Shown: in pieces, positions 9,841 to 21,740 of the stretch
Numbering within the stretch: position 1 is the first letter of the stretch
How the letters are laid out: each line of letters begins with the position of its first letter
Source: Unio delphinus
Lineage: Eukaryota; Mollusca; Bivalvia; Unionida; Unionidae
Direction: 5' to 3'
Length of the DNA stretch: 64,000 bases
NCBI GenBank assembly: GCA_029339505.1
Contig: JAQISU010000115.1
Location: forward strand, 5,971,001 to 6,035,000
Made by a program: the position numbers and the translations under genes
Notes under the pieces: model-generated
Database searches by the model: none
Seen by the model: the letters and a program-made list of their open reading frames with translations, nothing else
What the model was told of the DNA's origin: nothing

Positions 9841-11800
9841 TCAAATTTTTCGTCAGTGAAATCCAGTAATTAATTCGTAGGCTAGCCGACAATTAATTAT
9901 CTTGGAGTAGAGTTTTGAACGGAAAGAATGTTAGTTTACCTCGGTCAGACTGTTACAATATTTAGAGTGAAAACGGACTGGGTGTTTGACACGCTTAAAC
10001 TAGGTGATTCCTCACGCAGAGCTGTCAAAAATGATTGAGACAAATGATAAGGTGATATTTCGACCCTAATTGGCATTTTTGGCATCTTGATAGACGGGTT
10101 CCAAACGGTCCGTAGGAATAGCATTTATTCCGATTGATCAAATGTAGAAGGAGAGGGTTGGGTCGAAACCTAGAATTGGGGAATATATTCTCTGAGTTAA
10201 TGAGTTTGAATTAGTCTAAAAATTTCTCTGCAAGAGAGAAACCAAAGGTAGAAGTAATTACCAGGACTCCGAAGGTATTTTTACAGCAGTGCCTTCGTAA
10301 CTATAAGCTCAGGAAAGTCCGCCGGAAATCAAACGGCAGAAGCACGCCAAAAACACAAGGTATTTAACTCAAATTCACCTTTATCACGATGTAATGTATA
10401 TGCTGTTTTTCTTTGTCATAGATGCATAATGTATCGATACTATGATACAAATAGTTCAGTATTACATTGATTTAATAACGTACTTTGATATGTTTCTTTG
10501 TTACAGATGCATGGTGTGTTCATATTTTTGTATGGATAGTCGGTTTTACAGTGATTTAATAATGTATTTTTGAATTCTGAATTAGCAGTTTTTACCTTAT
10601 ATACTTAGGTAGGTAAATGGGTGGTGTAGAAAACCCGCCGTGTACATTTATGATTGAAAAGTGTTACATTAATTTGAATTTATCATATTAGTGAATATGG
10701 ATTGTGTGTTATGATATATTACCTCACTTTATGTAATGATTTACGGGAATATATGACTTTCCCGAATTCTGATGTCGATAATTAGCAGTATAGCTCTATT
10801 GATCTGAAGACTTGTATAGTATTTGTTAGTCGTATAAATGATAACACTGATAGTAAGGTCGTCTGATTGTTCGAACCTAAAGACGGACGGACGATCTCAA
10901 CTCTTAAAGTAACGAGATACTAAGGGCGTTTTACCCTTTTCTTTTCAAAGGAAAAATAGTTTGTTTGAAGATCGAATAAGAAATAGCGAGGAAGTCGAAA
11001 TTCAGAGACGGAGAAAGAAGTTGGAAGACAGAGTGGTGTAATCTCGCTTACAACCAAAGAGCAAGCAAGTCAAGACGAACGCAGAAGAGGAAAAAAAAAT
11101 CAGTCGACGAACAAGGTCATTTTGAATCACCCAACAGTCCAATGTTAAATGAACATTCGATTCCATGATGAAATTTACTCTCAGTATTAACGGCTAACTT
11201 CATTTATTTTTTATTAGCGTTTGGATTTTTATGAATGTATCCATTATTTTAAAGCTTTAGTTTATGTATTCCTGAACTAAGTTTATTCAGAAAGAAAGAA
11301 ATTGTAATTCACAATGTCATTCTTCTTTTAATTGTATTTTAATTAAATTCATATTTTATCTTTACGGGGGCTCGTGTGTTGTCTTGTTCAAAGTACCATC
11401 TCAGATTACCATATCCATTAACCGGGCAAATTACACCGTAGAGATCATCTTCTAGATAACGATAATTAGAGGGAGGCGGTCTTCAAGTGTTGTTTTTCCA
11501 TGTTGCGCAATAACTCTGACCAGGCCTTGTGCAATATTGTACTAATAACACTTTGATAACCGGCAGCACCTTACAGCCATAAATAATCCTTTATTTAAAA
11601 AGTATTTATTCGAAAAACATTTTCTTGTATCACATATAGCAATATAATCCATATGTAGAATCAATAGAAAGCTGGATGCTTAATTAAAGTTGTCTCCCGT
11701 ATTACAGAGTAAATGTATGAATCAATAATTGAAGACCGACTTCTAGCAGATAAATCATTTAACAATATAAAGGTATACTTTAATATTTCTAGTACATGTT
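9841..11800. other. long non-coding stretch; possible degraded LTR with a tRNA-Pro-like primer site
   Basis: No open frame of note. At 11366-11375 the phrase GGGGGCTCGT resembles the core of a proline-tRNA primer-binding site as found after the 5' LTR of many retroelements. The A/G-rich stretch at 10930-11100 could be leader-like. I could not find a matching second LTR, so this is only a hint. Confidence 0.25.
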
Positions 11801-11851
11801 TATAAGATCATATATTGGTAAAAAAAAAGATGGAATAAAAATGTGTGGTTG

Positions 11852-12070
11852 TTACCTGTATGCTAATATAAAATCGTTTTGATAATTGTACGAAGGTAGA
11901 ATACATTGGATTCCCGGATATAATGTCTTCATGGTAAGTCGTATCGATAAAGTGAGAACACCATGTCTCAGAATTGCATAAATTTGACAATCTAACATAA
12001 AGTCTTCAGCTGTTTCTACGTGTTTGCATTTGCATAACCTATTATTAAAAACAAGATGTAAAAGCAAACC
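11852..12070 (-). pseudogene. possible LINE ORF2 C-terminal zinc-finger remnant
   Basis: The minus strand encodes LCKCKHVETAEDFMLDC followed by QIYAILRHGVL, similar to the C-x-C...H...C motif near the C-terminus of many non-LTR reverse transcriptases. The match is short and the clade cannot be told. Confidence 0.35.
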
Positions 12071-12154
12071 ATTAAGTAAGCTACTGCAATGAGTTCTCAT
12101 ATGCTTAAATAAATCCACCAACAAAACAATTATCAATGAAAACTATTGACGTTG

Positions 12155-12414
12155 TTCGTAAAAAAAAGCTACTGGTGCTGTTTATAATGTTGCCGGTAAA
12201 GCGTTTCTGGCTATCACAGATAGATTAGCACGATCAATACTACGAAAACCACAGCCATTAAAATTGTCAAGCACTGAAGTGATGCATGCAAATGTTAGTA
12301 AAATAATAAACAAAGTCGCAAATCAGAAATTAGAAAAAGATTATAAATACAAGTCTGGTAGCAGGAAGGGGTCTTCTTGTTCCCTTGATAAAATCAAGAC
12401 GATAATGATTTAGA
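12155..12414 (+). pseudogene. small basic ORF upstream of the Polinton capsid relic
   Basis: About 86 codons stay open from roughly 12155 to a stop at 12412-12414, and the frame is extended upstream only by a frameshift in an A-run. The product is lysine-rich and hydrophilic with a small-residue N-terminal part. I do not recognise it. Its position directly before the capsid-like gene, on the same strand, suggests a small virion-associated protein of the same Polinton-type element. This is inference from context. Confidence 0.35.
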
Positions 12415-12416
12415 TC

Positions 12417-13060
12417 ATGGCAATTATAATAATGTTCAAACGTGTATCCGACCGAGCATTCGATATGGACGCACCGGTTCTGAAAGATAAATCGATACGT
12501 GATTATCAATATTATTCTTATGACGCAAGACAACCAACTCAGCGTGGAAGGATCGAACTACAAGTTCATAGTGCAAGTATATATTTCTTACCCGCTGAAG
12601 CGTTTACTGAAGTAGAAGGTGAGCTTATAAACACTGATGATGCAGCATATAACGCTGATGTTATGATTGGTTTTGTTAAGAATGGAATCATGGCCTTATT
12701 TGATAGCTCTACATATATGATTGATGGAAGAACGATTTAAATAGTTAAAACATATGTTGATACTGCTACAACGATAATTTACCCAGCTAGATAATCCGAT
12801 GATTATACAAGATCATCTGGTCCATCAATGCTGTTTGCTAAAGATACTTCTAATAATCCTGATAGTAATAATGTAAAACTCGGTAATGTAAGAAATACTG
12901 CATGAGCTGCAGAAACACCTGCAATAATATCAATGAATGATAATTTCAACTTAGGATTATGTACACGCCGATCAATATTAAAGGGTGATAATGTAATATT
13001 TTCATGTGCAATACCACTATCTCACATCTTCTGATTTTGTAGAAATGTTAGACGTTTTCA
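12417..13060 (+). pseudogene. Polinton/Maverick-type major capsid protein relic (N-terminal half)
   Basis: From the ATG at 12417, or the internal Met at 12432, the frame shows a pattern seen in major capsid proteins of Polinton-group elements. There is an opening DAPVLKD-x-SI...YQYY block (about 12470-12515), an A-F-x-E-V-E-G-E segment with NNG/KNGIMALF-like residues (about 12600-12705), and a late IPLSHIF block near 13005-13030 that leads to an FC motif. The same frame has in-frame stops near 12738, 12793, 12903 and 13033. Beyond 13060 the capsid similarity stops, so the C-terminal half appears deleted. The protein would form the double jelly-roll shell of the virus-like form of the element. 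This copy is dead. The assignment rests on remembered family motifs, not on a search. Confidence 0.6.
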
Positions 13061-13064
13061 TTGT

Positions 13065-13560
13065 ATAATATTATCGTCAGAATTAAAGGAGTAACCGAAA
13101 ACAGTATAGCTGTGTTTGATAATAACGGAAACATTAAACCCGTCGTTCTTATGTCATCGATATTGGAATATATTCGCGCGCGAGTACAAAAATCCAGTGA
13201 TATATGACAGAAAAACTCAAACATAAACGGAAAAGAAATAGCCGTACTTGGAGATCCAGTATCAGACAATGACGCGGCACCAAAGAGTTATGCAGACGTT
13301 AAATTAACAATGTTGTTGAGCGAGTATGACGTTCATATAAGCGCGTTTGCAAACCTTCGTAGAATTATAGAAAAATTGATGAAATCGCAGATAATTTCTT
13401 TGGTACTCCGTTGACCGTTGTCGTGACATTTTCTGATATCAAGACGAGCTTTGGCACGATTAGGCTTGATAAGGTTAAAATGCCACATAAACAAAATATC
13501 AATACCGTGTATTCAATAATGCGGGGGGGGGGGATCTTTCACCTGGACACCTCAGAATAA
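13065..13560 (+). pseudogene. fibre-like virion protein relic (GDPVSDNDAAPKSYAD motif)
   Basis: One frame carries GKEIAVLGDPVSDNDAAPKS followed by YAD at about 13228-13300, the recurrent 'G-x-P-x-x-x-x-D-x-x-x-K-x-Y-x-D' phrase of tail-fibre-like proteins in phages and in virion genes of Polinton-like elements. The upstream portion shares the frame (about 13070-13190) but is broken by a stop near 13205. It joins the capsid relic directly, which fits an internal deletion. Function as a surface fibre is inferred. Confidence 0.45.
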
Positions 13561-13584
13561 CACTGTTCAAGTTACCGTATCTGT

Positions 13585-13587
13585 TTG

Positions 13588-13615
<28 letters not shown>
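13585..13615. repeat. (TA)n microsatellite
   Basis: A short TA tract just before the open segment at 13616. Confidence 0.9.
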
Positions 13616-13618
<3 letters not shown>

Positions 13619-13870
13619 ATTTCGCCTTTACAGTTGAATGTATTATCAAGTATTTCCACCGGCGTTAATAATGTCATTGTAATAAAAGAAAATGGATTCA
13701 CTAAAGCATTTAGAATAGCCCCCAGCAGTATTAATTTATCATCAAAGTCACTCACATGTTGTGCAGAATTTGTAATTAATTTAAGCTCATACTATAATGA
13801 ACTCTCCAATCAACGTGCAAGAGTAGATATAATCAAGTGCGTGAATTACAAACTAAACAAATATGATTGA
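13616..13870 (+). pseudogene. unassigned 84-codon open segment in Polinton region
   Basis: A plus-strand frame open for 84 codons, with serine-rich and beta-strand-like composition (for example IVIKENGFTKAFRIAPSSIN). It is in line with the preceding fibre-like relic and may be its continuation after the TA insertion. No family is recognised. Confidence 0.3.
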
Positions 13871-13979
13871 AGAGTACGCAATAAAAATAAAAACTATCAC
13901 ATACGTGTATTCGTCGTATTCGTCGTATGTATACGTGTATTCGTCGTTGATATAATTATATATTCAGTGTCAGCTGTTT

Positions 13980-14267
13980 TTCCTGGAGTGTCGTATTGAT
14001 ATCAACAATAACACCCCTAGCGATCGCATCAGCAGTTGTAACAATTTGTGTTTCAGGTGCAACAACATTGCTTGTGTTCTTAATATAATTGCAAAAATAT
14101 CAAGATGTAGCGAAAAACTACACGAGTATATAATAAAGTTTAATACAACGGCGGCTGCATATTCCAAATTATCATCGCTGATATAATCGAGTCTTAACTA
14201 CGAAAAAATATATACCGAGTTCGCAACGATAATTAAGACTTATGATGAAGCAAAATCAGATTTAGAA

Positions 14268-14316
<49 letters not shown>

Positions 14317-14340
14317 TCGGAAGAACTAGAGCAACAGATC
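13980..14340 (+). pseudogene. relic with one hydrophobic helix and an alpha-helical segment
   Basis: One frame (about 13990-14090) encodes a hydrophobic stretch (TPLAIASAVVTICVSGATTL type) long enough for a membrane helix. Another frame (about 14110-14280) encodes a helical stretch (EYIIKFNTTAAAYSKLSSLI) with one internal stop, running into an (AAT)n tract. This looks like one gene broken by frameshifts. Identity is unknown. Confidence 0.3.
14268..14314. repeat. (AAT)n microsatellite
   Basis: A 47-bp AAT tract inside the Polinton relic region. Confidence 0.92.
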
Positions 14341-14880
14341 GTAGTTAATACAACTCTATCAAATACAACAAAGATATCAATAAATTCCACAAACCCTGAA
14401 TTTAGTGAAAAATTTCCAACTGAAATTCCAGTAAAGGAAATTGCACTTGCTCAATTACGAGTATAATGCAGATGGCCAAATATTCGGTCAACATCAATCC
14501 GGGTCTACAGTCAAAACATTCAATGGTATTTGCAAATAAAATTAATCCAGATGGAACATCTGCCTGGAGTTTGTTAGAATACCGTCAGGTTCTAATCAAA
14601 TCGAACAAATAAATGATGATTGCAGCGCAGAATTAAATATATTACAGGAAAAGAATTAAAAACAGCTATAATAGTCCATGAACCAACTTTGTCAGCCGCG
14701 ATATAAATAAAATCACCGGATTACGTCATAGATATGTATCAGTCATCAATAAGACCAGTGTTAGGATGACCGGATGTTGCTCAAGCACTGCCTGCACCAA
14801 TACCAGAACCAACCCGGGCTGATATTATGACGTACAAACAATTATATTGGGAAATTTCTTCATCATACAAAAATCAGTTA
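14335..14880 (+). pseudogene. virion-protein-like relic (broken)
   Basis: Pieces in alternating frames read ISINSTNPEFSEKFPTEIPV and a following KEIALAQLRV segment (14365-14465). This resembles the openings of virion proteins in Polinton-like elements that start with beta-rich 'S-x-N-P-x-F...' phrases. Frames break near 14465 and repeatedly thereafter. Assignment is by style and context only. Confidence 0.3.
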
Positions 14881-14888
14881 TTTAGAAT

Positions 14889-14891
<3 letters not shown>

Positions 14892-14964
<73 letters not shown>
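14892..14964. repeat. (TA)n microsatellite
   Basis: About 73 bp of TA. Confidence 0.93.
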
Positions 14965-14966
<2 letters not shown>

Positions 14967-15279
14967 CTGGAGTAGTATATCTTCGCCAAGATGAAATTTT
15001 GTAGAAACTTTAGATTTATTAATCGAGAATATAAAATACAACTAGATAAAGTTTACGCGAGGAAATTATTAAACAAATAAAAATATTAAATCAGCTCGTA
15101 TCTGATATGAAATATCTTAACCAGCGAGTCATTCAGGTACTAACTGATCATCCTGACGAAATAAGTGGCTATAAACAGCATTTTTAAAATACATAGTCGA
15201 TAACATTAGCTGATCTACCTAAATTTACGTTTTCCGGGTATAACGCAGAAGAAACTAAACAATTCCGTCTATAAAATCA

Positions 15280-15670
15280 TTAATGAATTCTTTCCTCGAA
15301 TACTTGCTGAGTGGAGAAAGATAACACCGCAGCACGATAATATTCTCCGATACAGTAATGATCCATACGGTGGTGGTAAATATATATCACTGGGAATCGT
15401 AAATATAACCTCTGTGTCCGCATTCAGTCTTGAATGTGATGTAATTTATGGAAGTTATCAAGCAAATACTGAACTATCAAGTCATGCTCATCAGGGATAT
15501 ATTCTATATACTTTCACCCCTCAAGTACCCCATGGATATTTGATTATACAAGAACCCATTAATGCGCTCGATCTCTGATGTCATAATTGACGAGCACATA
15601 TTTCAATCTTACTGACTAAATCGGTAACTTTTTGAATTTATCGAGGGAAAATGTACAACTGAATCTCTAC
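15280..15670 (+). pseudogene. second Polinton-linked virion-type relic
   Basis: A frame open over about 95 codons (15285-15580, with GGGKYISLGIVNITSVSAFS and TPQVPHGYLIIQEP) is followed in another frame by LTD...IGNFLNLSRENVQLNLYIKS (about 15605-15670). A closing 'L-x-D-Q-x-G-x-x-L/I-N/D-x-x-G/R-E-x-x-x-x-x-L' phrase is recurrent in a conserved protein of Polinton-like elements. Stops and frameshifts make it non-functional. The exact role is not known to me. Confidence 0.4.
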
Positions 15671-15699
15671 ATAAAATCTTGATAACACAAATAAGATAC

Positions 15700-16070
15700 C
15701 CCAGTCGGGTAACATAGCTCCTACTTCTTTACTTTTAATTTTCGGAAAAGTTGCAACTTTCACCTTCTATAATCTTTTGTAGTTGTCTTACACGTGCATT
15801 AATATTTTTGTTTTCTTCATATTCACGAGATAGTTCTAATCTAACTTTTTGAACTGAATTAGAAAGAAAATTTTAAAAATTCTATATCATCTATATATTC
15901 GCAATCATTAAGAACTTTTCTTCAAGATTTAGTTTGTCAGATAATTTTTTACTTTCATTTTTTTAATTTATAATTGCAGAAATATTATTATTAATATTTT
16001 CATAACCAATTATATAATAAATGTGTATCTTTAAATTAAGAAAAAGTAAACAATAGCAATGATGAGCAGT
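15700..16070. other. AT-rich stretch, no recognised gene
   Basis: No coding signature is convincing. It is probably the edge of the Polinton relic. Confidence 0.4.
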
Positions 16071-16078
16071 TATCTTCA

Positions 16079-16338
16079 ATGATGAAGGATCCTTCACACA
16101 AGGTCTTTCTTATAACAATACATTATTTGAATGCTGTATGGGGCATCTTTCTCAAGGATCCGTCATACAAGGTCTTTCTTATGACCCGACATTTTTTGTT
16201 AGATTATATCTATCATTATATATTGAATGCTGTATTGGGCATCCTTTATCAATATCCGTTACACAAGACTTTTATCATGGCCCGAAATTCTTTCTGAATG
16301 CTGTATGGGGCATCCTTTATCAATATCCGTTACACAAG
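16079..16338. repeat. 71-bp tandem repeat array, left part
   Basis: Diverging units end in the phrase gaatgctgtatggggcatcc. The more regular units are 71 bp. The array is interrupted after ...ttacacaag (16338) by the 3.7-kb element and resumes at 20034 in register, so the two parts were one array. Confidence 0.9.
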
Positions 16339-16790
16339 GACTCGCATCACAATTAATACTTCCAGTTCAGTACCCACGAATGTAGTTCTAGTCTATTTTT
16401 AGAACATTTTTTCCTCTCTCCTTTTGGTGGTGATAGAAGAGTTATATTGATGCATCTTTGGTATGGATTTAAAGTTAATTGTTTATTCTTGAGAATAGGA
16501 GTTCTGAGAGTGGTTGTCTGTATGTATTTTGGCGACAGTGCACATGGAGTAATTAGGCCTTAGTGATGATCCGGAAGTGAAATCAGTGTTCTGTGTACAT
16601 GCTGCTCTGTTTACAGTGCAGCCACTCAAAAAAATGCCGGTCAACCCTTGACAAGAATTTCACCGTGAAGTCATCTTTGGGGGTATTTTAGATTTTTATA
16701 TGATTTGTATTGATTGTCACACTGTGGAAAGGTCAATGCTGAGAAATATATGTAGAGAACATATAGTAAAATTAATTGTGATGTATGGCC
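16339..16790. repeat. 452-bp terminal repeat, left copy
   Basis: Starts gactcgcatcacaattaata and ends ttgtgatgtatggcc. It differs from the right copy at one visible position (a versus t near 16410). Confidence 0.92.
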
Positions 16791-19581
16791 TGTACAGGCA
16801 GTTATTATTAAACTTTAAAGTGCTGTAAAAATTTTATTATTAATGATAAACACATGAAATTTGAAGGTGTTATATATATTAACATTTAAAATAGAAACAT
16901 GACATTAGAATTTAAAAATTGATTTTATTTTTTAAAATTTTAATAAATCTTTTTTAAAAAATTAAAAAATTAAAATTTGCCCCTAAAAATGCACATAGAT
17001 AATATTTTTGGAAATTATGTCAAGTGATATCAGCATGTTTATACTCCTACACCATATACAAGCTACAATGATGGATATTTGTCAAATGTTCTCAGAGAAA
17101 ATATCTTTGTAAGTCAAAATGAGACATACATTTAAAATGTATGAAAGACAGATTCTTTCTTGTATTGATCATTCAAACTATTTATTAGGGGTCCAATCAG
17201 TTAATTTATGTGTTTATGATGGGGTGACTTCCTGAGTAACACATATCTGCTTATATAGCCTTTAGTAATTGTTAACAAATATAGTTACAGGGTGTTTAGT
17301 GAGAGGACAGTGATGAAAACTTTATACTTGAACCTACTCAAGTTCTCTACTAAATCAGTTTAAACTTTTTGAGAATGAAATGCAGGCTGAAGGGATAGAA
17401 TATACTTTCCACATGTATATTTACCCTTGGATGTAAGAAAACAGCAAAATGATGTAAGTTGAACACAAAATGTATTCAGTTTTATTGTTCAATTTGGTTA
17501 AGATATTGATTAGTGAAGTGCGGCATTGTGGCCTGTATGATGTTATGTGAATTCTAATGATCCATCTTAATTTATGCATTGTTATTTACTAATAATATTT
17601 GTTAACTGACACTCTAAAGATTTCATAAGATATATTCAAACAGATATTTTGAGTTTAACTGTGTACAACTGATCTTAGCATGGTTACATATCCCACATGA
17701 ACAAATATTCACATATTTTAGAATGTTGGGGATCCAAAGTTCACATTCAGTATATCATATAGGCTGACATTGTACCTACAGTGAATCTGTAAGACACATT
17801 TCTGGCTGTGTGCACTAAATGTATCCCAAAATGTTATTTTCCTCATTAATATGCCCATGTATGGTAACATATTTCAATTCAGTACTTGGATAGAGTGCGG
17901 TATTGTAATATCAGCTGATATCTGATTCTATTGAACCATTGAGGTTAATAATTGGTATCAAACACCCTTAAAAATACACTTTAAATGTTCAAACAGATCA
18001 TTGGAATTATTTTTGCACATTTGATCATAACAATTGCATTGTATATGTCCCACATATGCAAATTTCCATTCTTGTTTACAAGTTTTGGGGATCAGAATTT
18101 CTCATTTAGTTTATGATATAGGATGTATTGGTACCTGTAGTTGATATGTGTGGCCACATTTGGCTGTATTCTCTTGCAATATCCAGAATTATTATTTCCC
18201 TCATGAATAAGATTGCTTATAGTAATATATTCTTTTTTACTACATTGTCGCTTGACTTTCCTGTATACTGGCATGTACTAATGTTTCCACCAATGATCAA
18301 ACCTCACCGTCCCCGCATTCCTTAAAGTTTGTGATGCATAGTCTACCTGATTAGTTATTTAACCTGTAAATGACCAGATATGCTTATAGAAACTTCATAC
18401 ACTTTTAGGATGAATTTATTACTTTAATACATGACTATTACTTCACATTTCTGAGTGTCACTCTGTCAAGTTTAATATTTATTTCCTATGCTTGCAGCCT
18501 GAATGTTATTTGGAAATCACTATATCTAACACATTTTAACTTCATTTGCATACATCTTACTCTTTTCTAGATATAAGAGAAACATTTTATATCTTTTCAG
18601 GTCTAGGCTGGTATCTGGAACAAAGTGTTTAGTGGTGGATCAGCTTGGAAGCTCTCCAGTTGTTTGGTGGTGATAGCAAGGTTTCATAAGGACATATGCA
18701 GTGTACTGCCATAAGTGATCATGATATCATCACACTAATATAAATCACCTTAAGGACATGGCTTAGATCTTCATGAGAGAGATTATCACCATTGTTCAGT
18801 AAGGTAAAGCCTGCCTAAAAACTGTATTTTCCTATCTTATTGTCGCTTTTTGTAGTTATCGACACTAAAATGTAATGCAATTTTCCTATAAAACATGGAA
18901 GTGGTCCCATCAGATGTTTAAATCTGAGTGCACTATTAATTATACAAATAACTGCCTAAATATCTGATACAATAAATATGGAACATAGCACCTGTTGCTG
19001 CTTCTTTAGTGTGTACACCTATATGCACCTTGACAGGCATATTGCGGTTTGTTGCCAAAATCACTATGAGTCATGCTACTTCACTACCCCTGGGAAAAAT
19101 GTTCTCAGTTACACAGACCCAAACCACCATTTATTTTAAAGACCATTGATTGATCAACTTTTCTGTCTAAACTTTGACAAAATCTGTTTTCAAACTTTTA
19201 TGAAAATTTAATTTTTCAATAAAATTTAGTTTATAAATTTAAATGTTTATTAAATTTCCATCAAAATTTTAATTGATCAAAATGTATAAACTTTAAACAT
19301 AGTTTCAGACAGGCCTTATCTTGTAGTACAATTAGGTTTTTACAGCATTGAAAAAGTCCTATAATTAAGGAAGATATAGCAAATTTAGTTTTGGTTTCTC
19401 AAAAGCACATGAATCAACACTTGCACCCTGTGGAACACCTGCACTACACACTTTCCAGCAGGTGTCACATGTCTTGTATGCAAGGAAATTCAAAAAGACT
19501 TCATGTATAAAGTTCAAATAGGTGTGGCATTCAAATATAAAAGTTTTACTAAAATTTGCCCCAAATAGTTGGGCCTGACAG
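16791..19581. other. interior of the 3.7-kb element, non-coding
   Basis: AT-rich, with no open frame above about 65 codons. The two inner ends carry related inverted phrases (CCTGTACAGGC at the left, CCTGTCAGGCCC on the opposite strand at the right), which could be part of the element's end structure. Confidence 0.7.
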
Positions 19582-20033
19582 GACTCGCATCACAATTAAT
19601 ACTTCCAGTTCAGTACCCACGAATGTAGTTCTAGTCTATTTTTTGAACATTTTTTCCTCTCTCCTTTTGGTGGTGATAGAAGAGTTATATTGATGCATCT
19701 TTGGTATGGATTTAAAGTTAATTGTTTATTCTTGAGAATAGGAGTTCTGAGAGTGGTTGTCTGTATGTATTTTGGCGACAGTGCACATGGAGTAATTAGG
19801 CCTTAGTGATGATCCGGAAGTGAAATCAGTGTTCTGTGTACATGCTGCTCTGTTTACAGTGCAGCCACTCAAAAAAATGCCGGTCAACCCTTGACAAGAA
19901 TTTCACCGTGAAGTCATCTTTGGGGGTATTTTAGATTTTTATATGATTTGTATTGATTGTCACACTGTGGAAAGGTCAATGCTGAGAAATATATGTAGAG
20001 AACATATAGTAAAATTAATTGTGATGTATGGCC
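19582..20033. repeat. 452-bp terminal repeat, right copy
   Basis: Near-identical partner of 16339-16790. It is followed immediately by the second ACAAG and the resumed 71-bp array. Confidence 0.92.
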
Positions 20034-20300
20034 ACAAGACCTTATCATGGCCCAAAATTCTTTCTGAATGCTGTATGGGGCATCCTTTATCAATATCCGT
20101 CACACAAGACCTTTATCATGGCCCGAAATTCTTTCTGAATGCTGTATGGGGCATCCTTTATCAATATCCGTCACACAAGACCTTTATTATGGCCAGAAAT
20201 TCTTTCTGAATGCTGTATGGGGCATCCGTTATAAGGATTTGTCACACAAGGTCTTTCTTATGACCCGACATTCTTTGAATGGTGTATGGGACATCCTTCC
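20034..20300. repeat. 71-bp tandem repeat array, right part
   Basis: Three regular 71-bp units (ccgtcacacaagacctttat ... ctgtatggggcatc) and a diverged terminal unit. It continues the array seen at 16079-16338. Confidence 0.92.
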
Positions 20301-21290
20301 TCCTTGACGCTTGAGATTGAGAGCTCATTATTTTTGAGGGCGCCACAAGTTCTTTAATAAACATTTCTCCAGCAAATTGTCTAAACGAAACTAAATTTTA
20401 GAATATTCAGAAGGTTTTCTATCATTTCAAATTCTTGCACACCTCCCCCCCCCAGATCAAACCCTGGGGGAGAGTGCAAAAACCCACACACCATATGGTC
20501 TGAACGTGATGGGATTGATGTACATGAAACGCTTTCGATCTGGCGCCCCTACCTTTCATAACCGCTATTATGCAACCGTCGATAATATATCCGGCACGGA
20601 GATTAGAACCACTAACCCCCCAGTACGAGAATCAGCCGTGCTAGCAATGTTCCACTCTGAAAAATATGTTTCAGAAATTATTATATAGTTACCTCTATGC
20701 TGAACTGCTACAAACAGCATGGTTTATTTCTGTTTCTGAACATACTGTACAAAATGTATTTTTATAGATTTCTGCTCTATACAAAGTAGGTTGAAATATA
20801 CATGTATATCTGTATAACAGATCCAGCTGTATTAAACGAAGTGTTTTTTTATTTTGTCTTGATTTGGTTTGTTAGCTAAAGACCATAACTATTCTTCAGC
20901 TAATAGAATCATGTTATCTCACTGATATTAATAATCACACAGATAGTTAATTAATAATGATAATGAAACTAAGTACAATAACGGAGACAGGTCTATAGAG
21001 TAATCTCCCTTCCATCAGATCATTGCCTATATAAAGGGAGGTAACTACTAATTATTGAAGACATATTCCTGACAGTTACTATCTCCTCACAATACTACTG
21101 ACATATCTAGATATTTTTGTGACTGGAGAAAAATCCGAAATTACACATATTATAAGAAACCAGACCGTTTTCCCAAGCTTCAGAATATCTTACATATTTC
21201 ACCAAACAATGAAAGAGGTCCTAGAATAACAATTGTTTTAAAAATATATAGCTAGTAATACATAACTACCGGCGATAGCTTAGTCTGACT
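20301..21290. other. non-coding stretch, no recognised feature
   Basis: Includes a C-rich patch near 20440. A 60-codon plus-strand frame at 20506-20688 has no recognisable family. Confidence 0.45.
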
Positions 21291-21297
21291 GTTATCT

Positions 21298-21740
21298 TTA
21301 ACAATAATTAAATAGTATCATCTGGTCATATTTCTTAGAAAAAGCAGATCTGGTGATATTTTCTGCGACATAATGAACAAAACGCGGTACAATATCAAAA
21401 TACTTAACATCTTCATTCATTGATATTAACATAATTGCTTCACCAATCTCTGCATTCAAAGATTTAATAAGGCTCCTTTCAATTGTTTTACATATCCCTG
21501 TATTATCCAATGAAAAATTTTTGCTCTGTGTAACAGCTTGTAAATTACACAAATGATTATTAAGCTTGTCACTATTTATATGATCGATCACAAGAGCGTC
21601 TTCGATCACTTTGTGAAAAAGGCTCGTATATGAACCGATGACAAAGATACTTTTTTTTCCCCAATGGTAAATCTGAGATAAAAAGTAGCATCGACAGCGC
21701 CGACTGTTTTTTTTTCAGTCGACAGTGCCTGATGATACCA
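21298..21740 (-). pseudogene. HNH-type endonuclease relic
   Basis: The minus-strand frame contains LVIDHINSDKLNNHLCNLQA and then VTQSKN, the classic HNH core in which D-H-I-N and N-x-L-C-N-L bind metal and DNA. A C-terminal FSKKYDQ-like end near 21340 is shared by many such proteins. An upstream half in the same family style (ASRDGIIRHCRLKK near 21690-21735, a CHRFIYE motif near 21635) is split from the core by frameshifts. Comparable HNH/NUMOD proteins occur in large DNA viruses and some virus-like mobile elements. Location between capsid-like and integrase relics suggests it belongs to the same Polinton, or hitch-hiked in it. Confidence 0.65.

Larger units (their letters stand above)
16339..20033. 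mobile_element. 3.7-kb non-coding element with 452-bp terminal direct repeats
   Basis: Two copies of a 452-bp sequence (16339-16790 and 19582-20033) in the same orientation differ at about one base and bracket 2.8 kb of unique DNA. The flanks show ACAAG (or CACAAG) before 16339 and again after 20033, i.e. a 5-6-bp target duplication inside a 71-bp tandem array whose phase is otherwise continuous. Each 452-bp copy also has near-terminal inverted motifs (ATCACAATTAAT ... ATTAATTGTGAT). The interior has no long reading frame. No clear TG...CA ends, primer-binding site or polypurine tract is seen, so an ordinary LTR retrotransposon is not proven. A composite of two MITE-like units is the alternative. 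It must move by proteins supplied in trans. Confidence 0.8.

Noticed and set aside
16339..20033. Ordinary LTR retrotransposon
   Set aside because: Terminal direct repeats and target duplication fit, but no TG...CA ends, primer-binding site, polypurine tract or coding remnant was found, so the class was left open.
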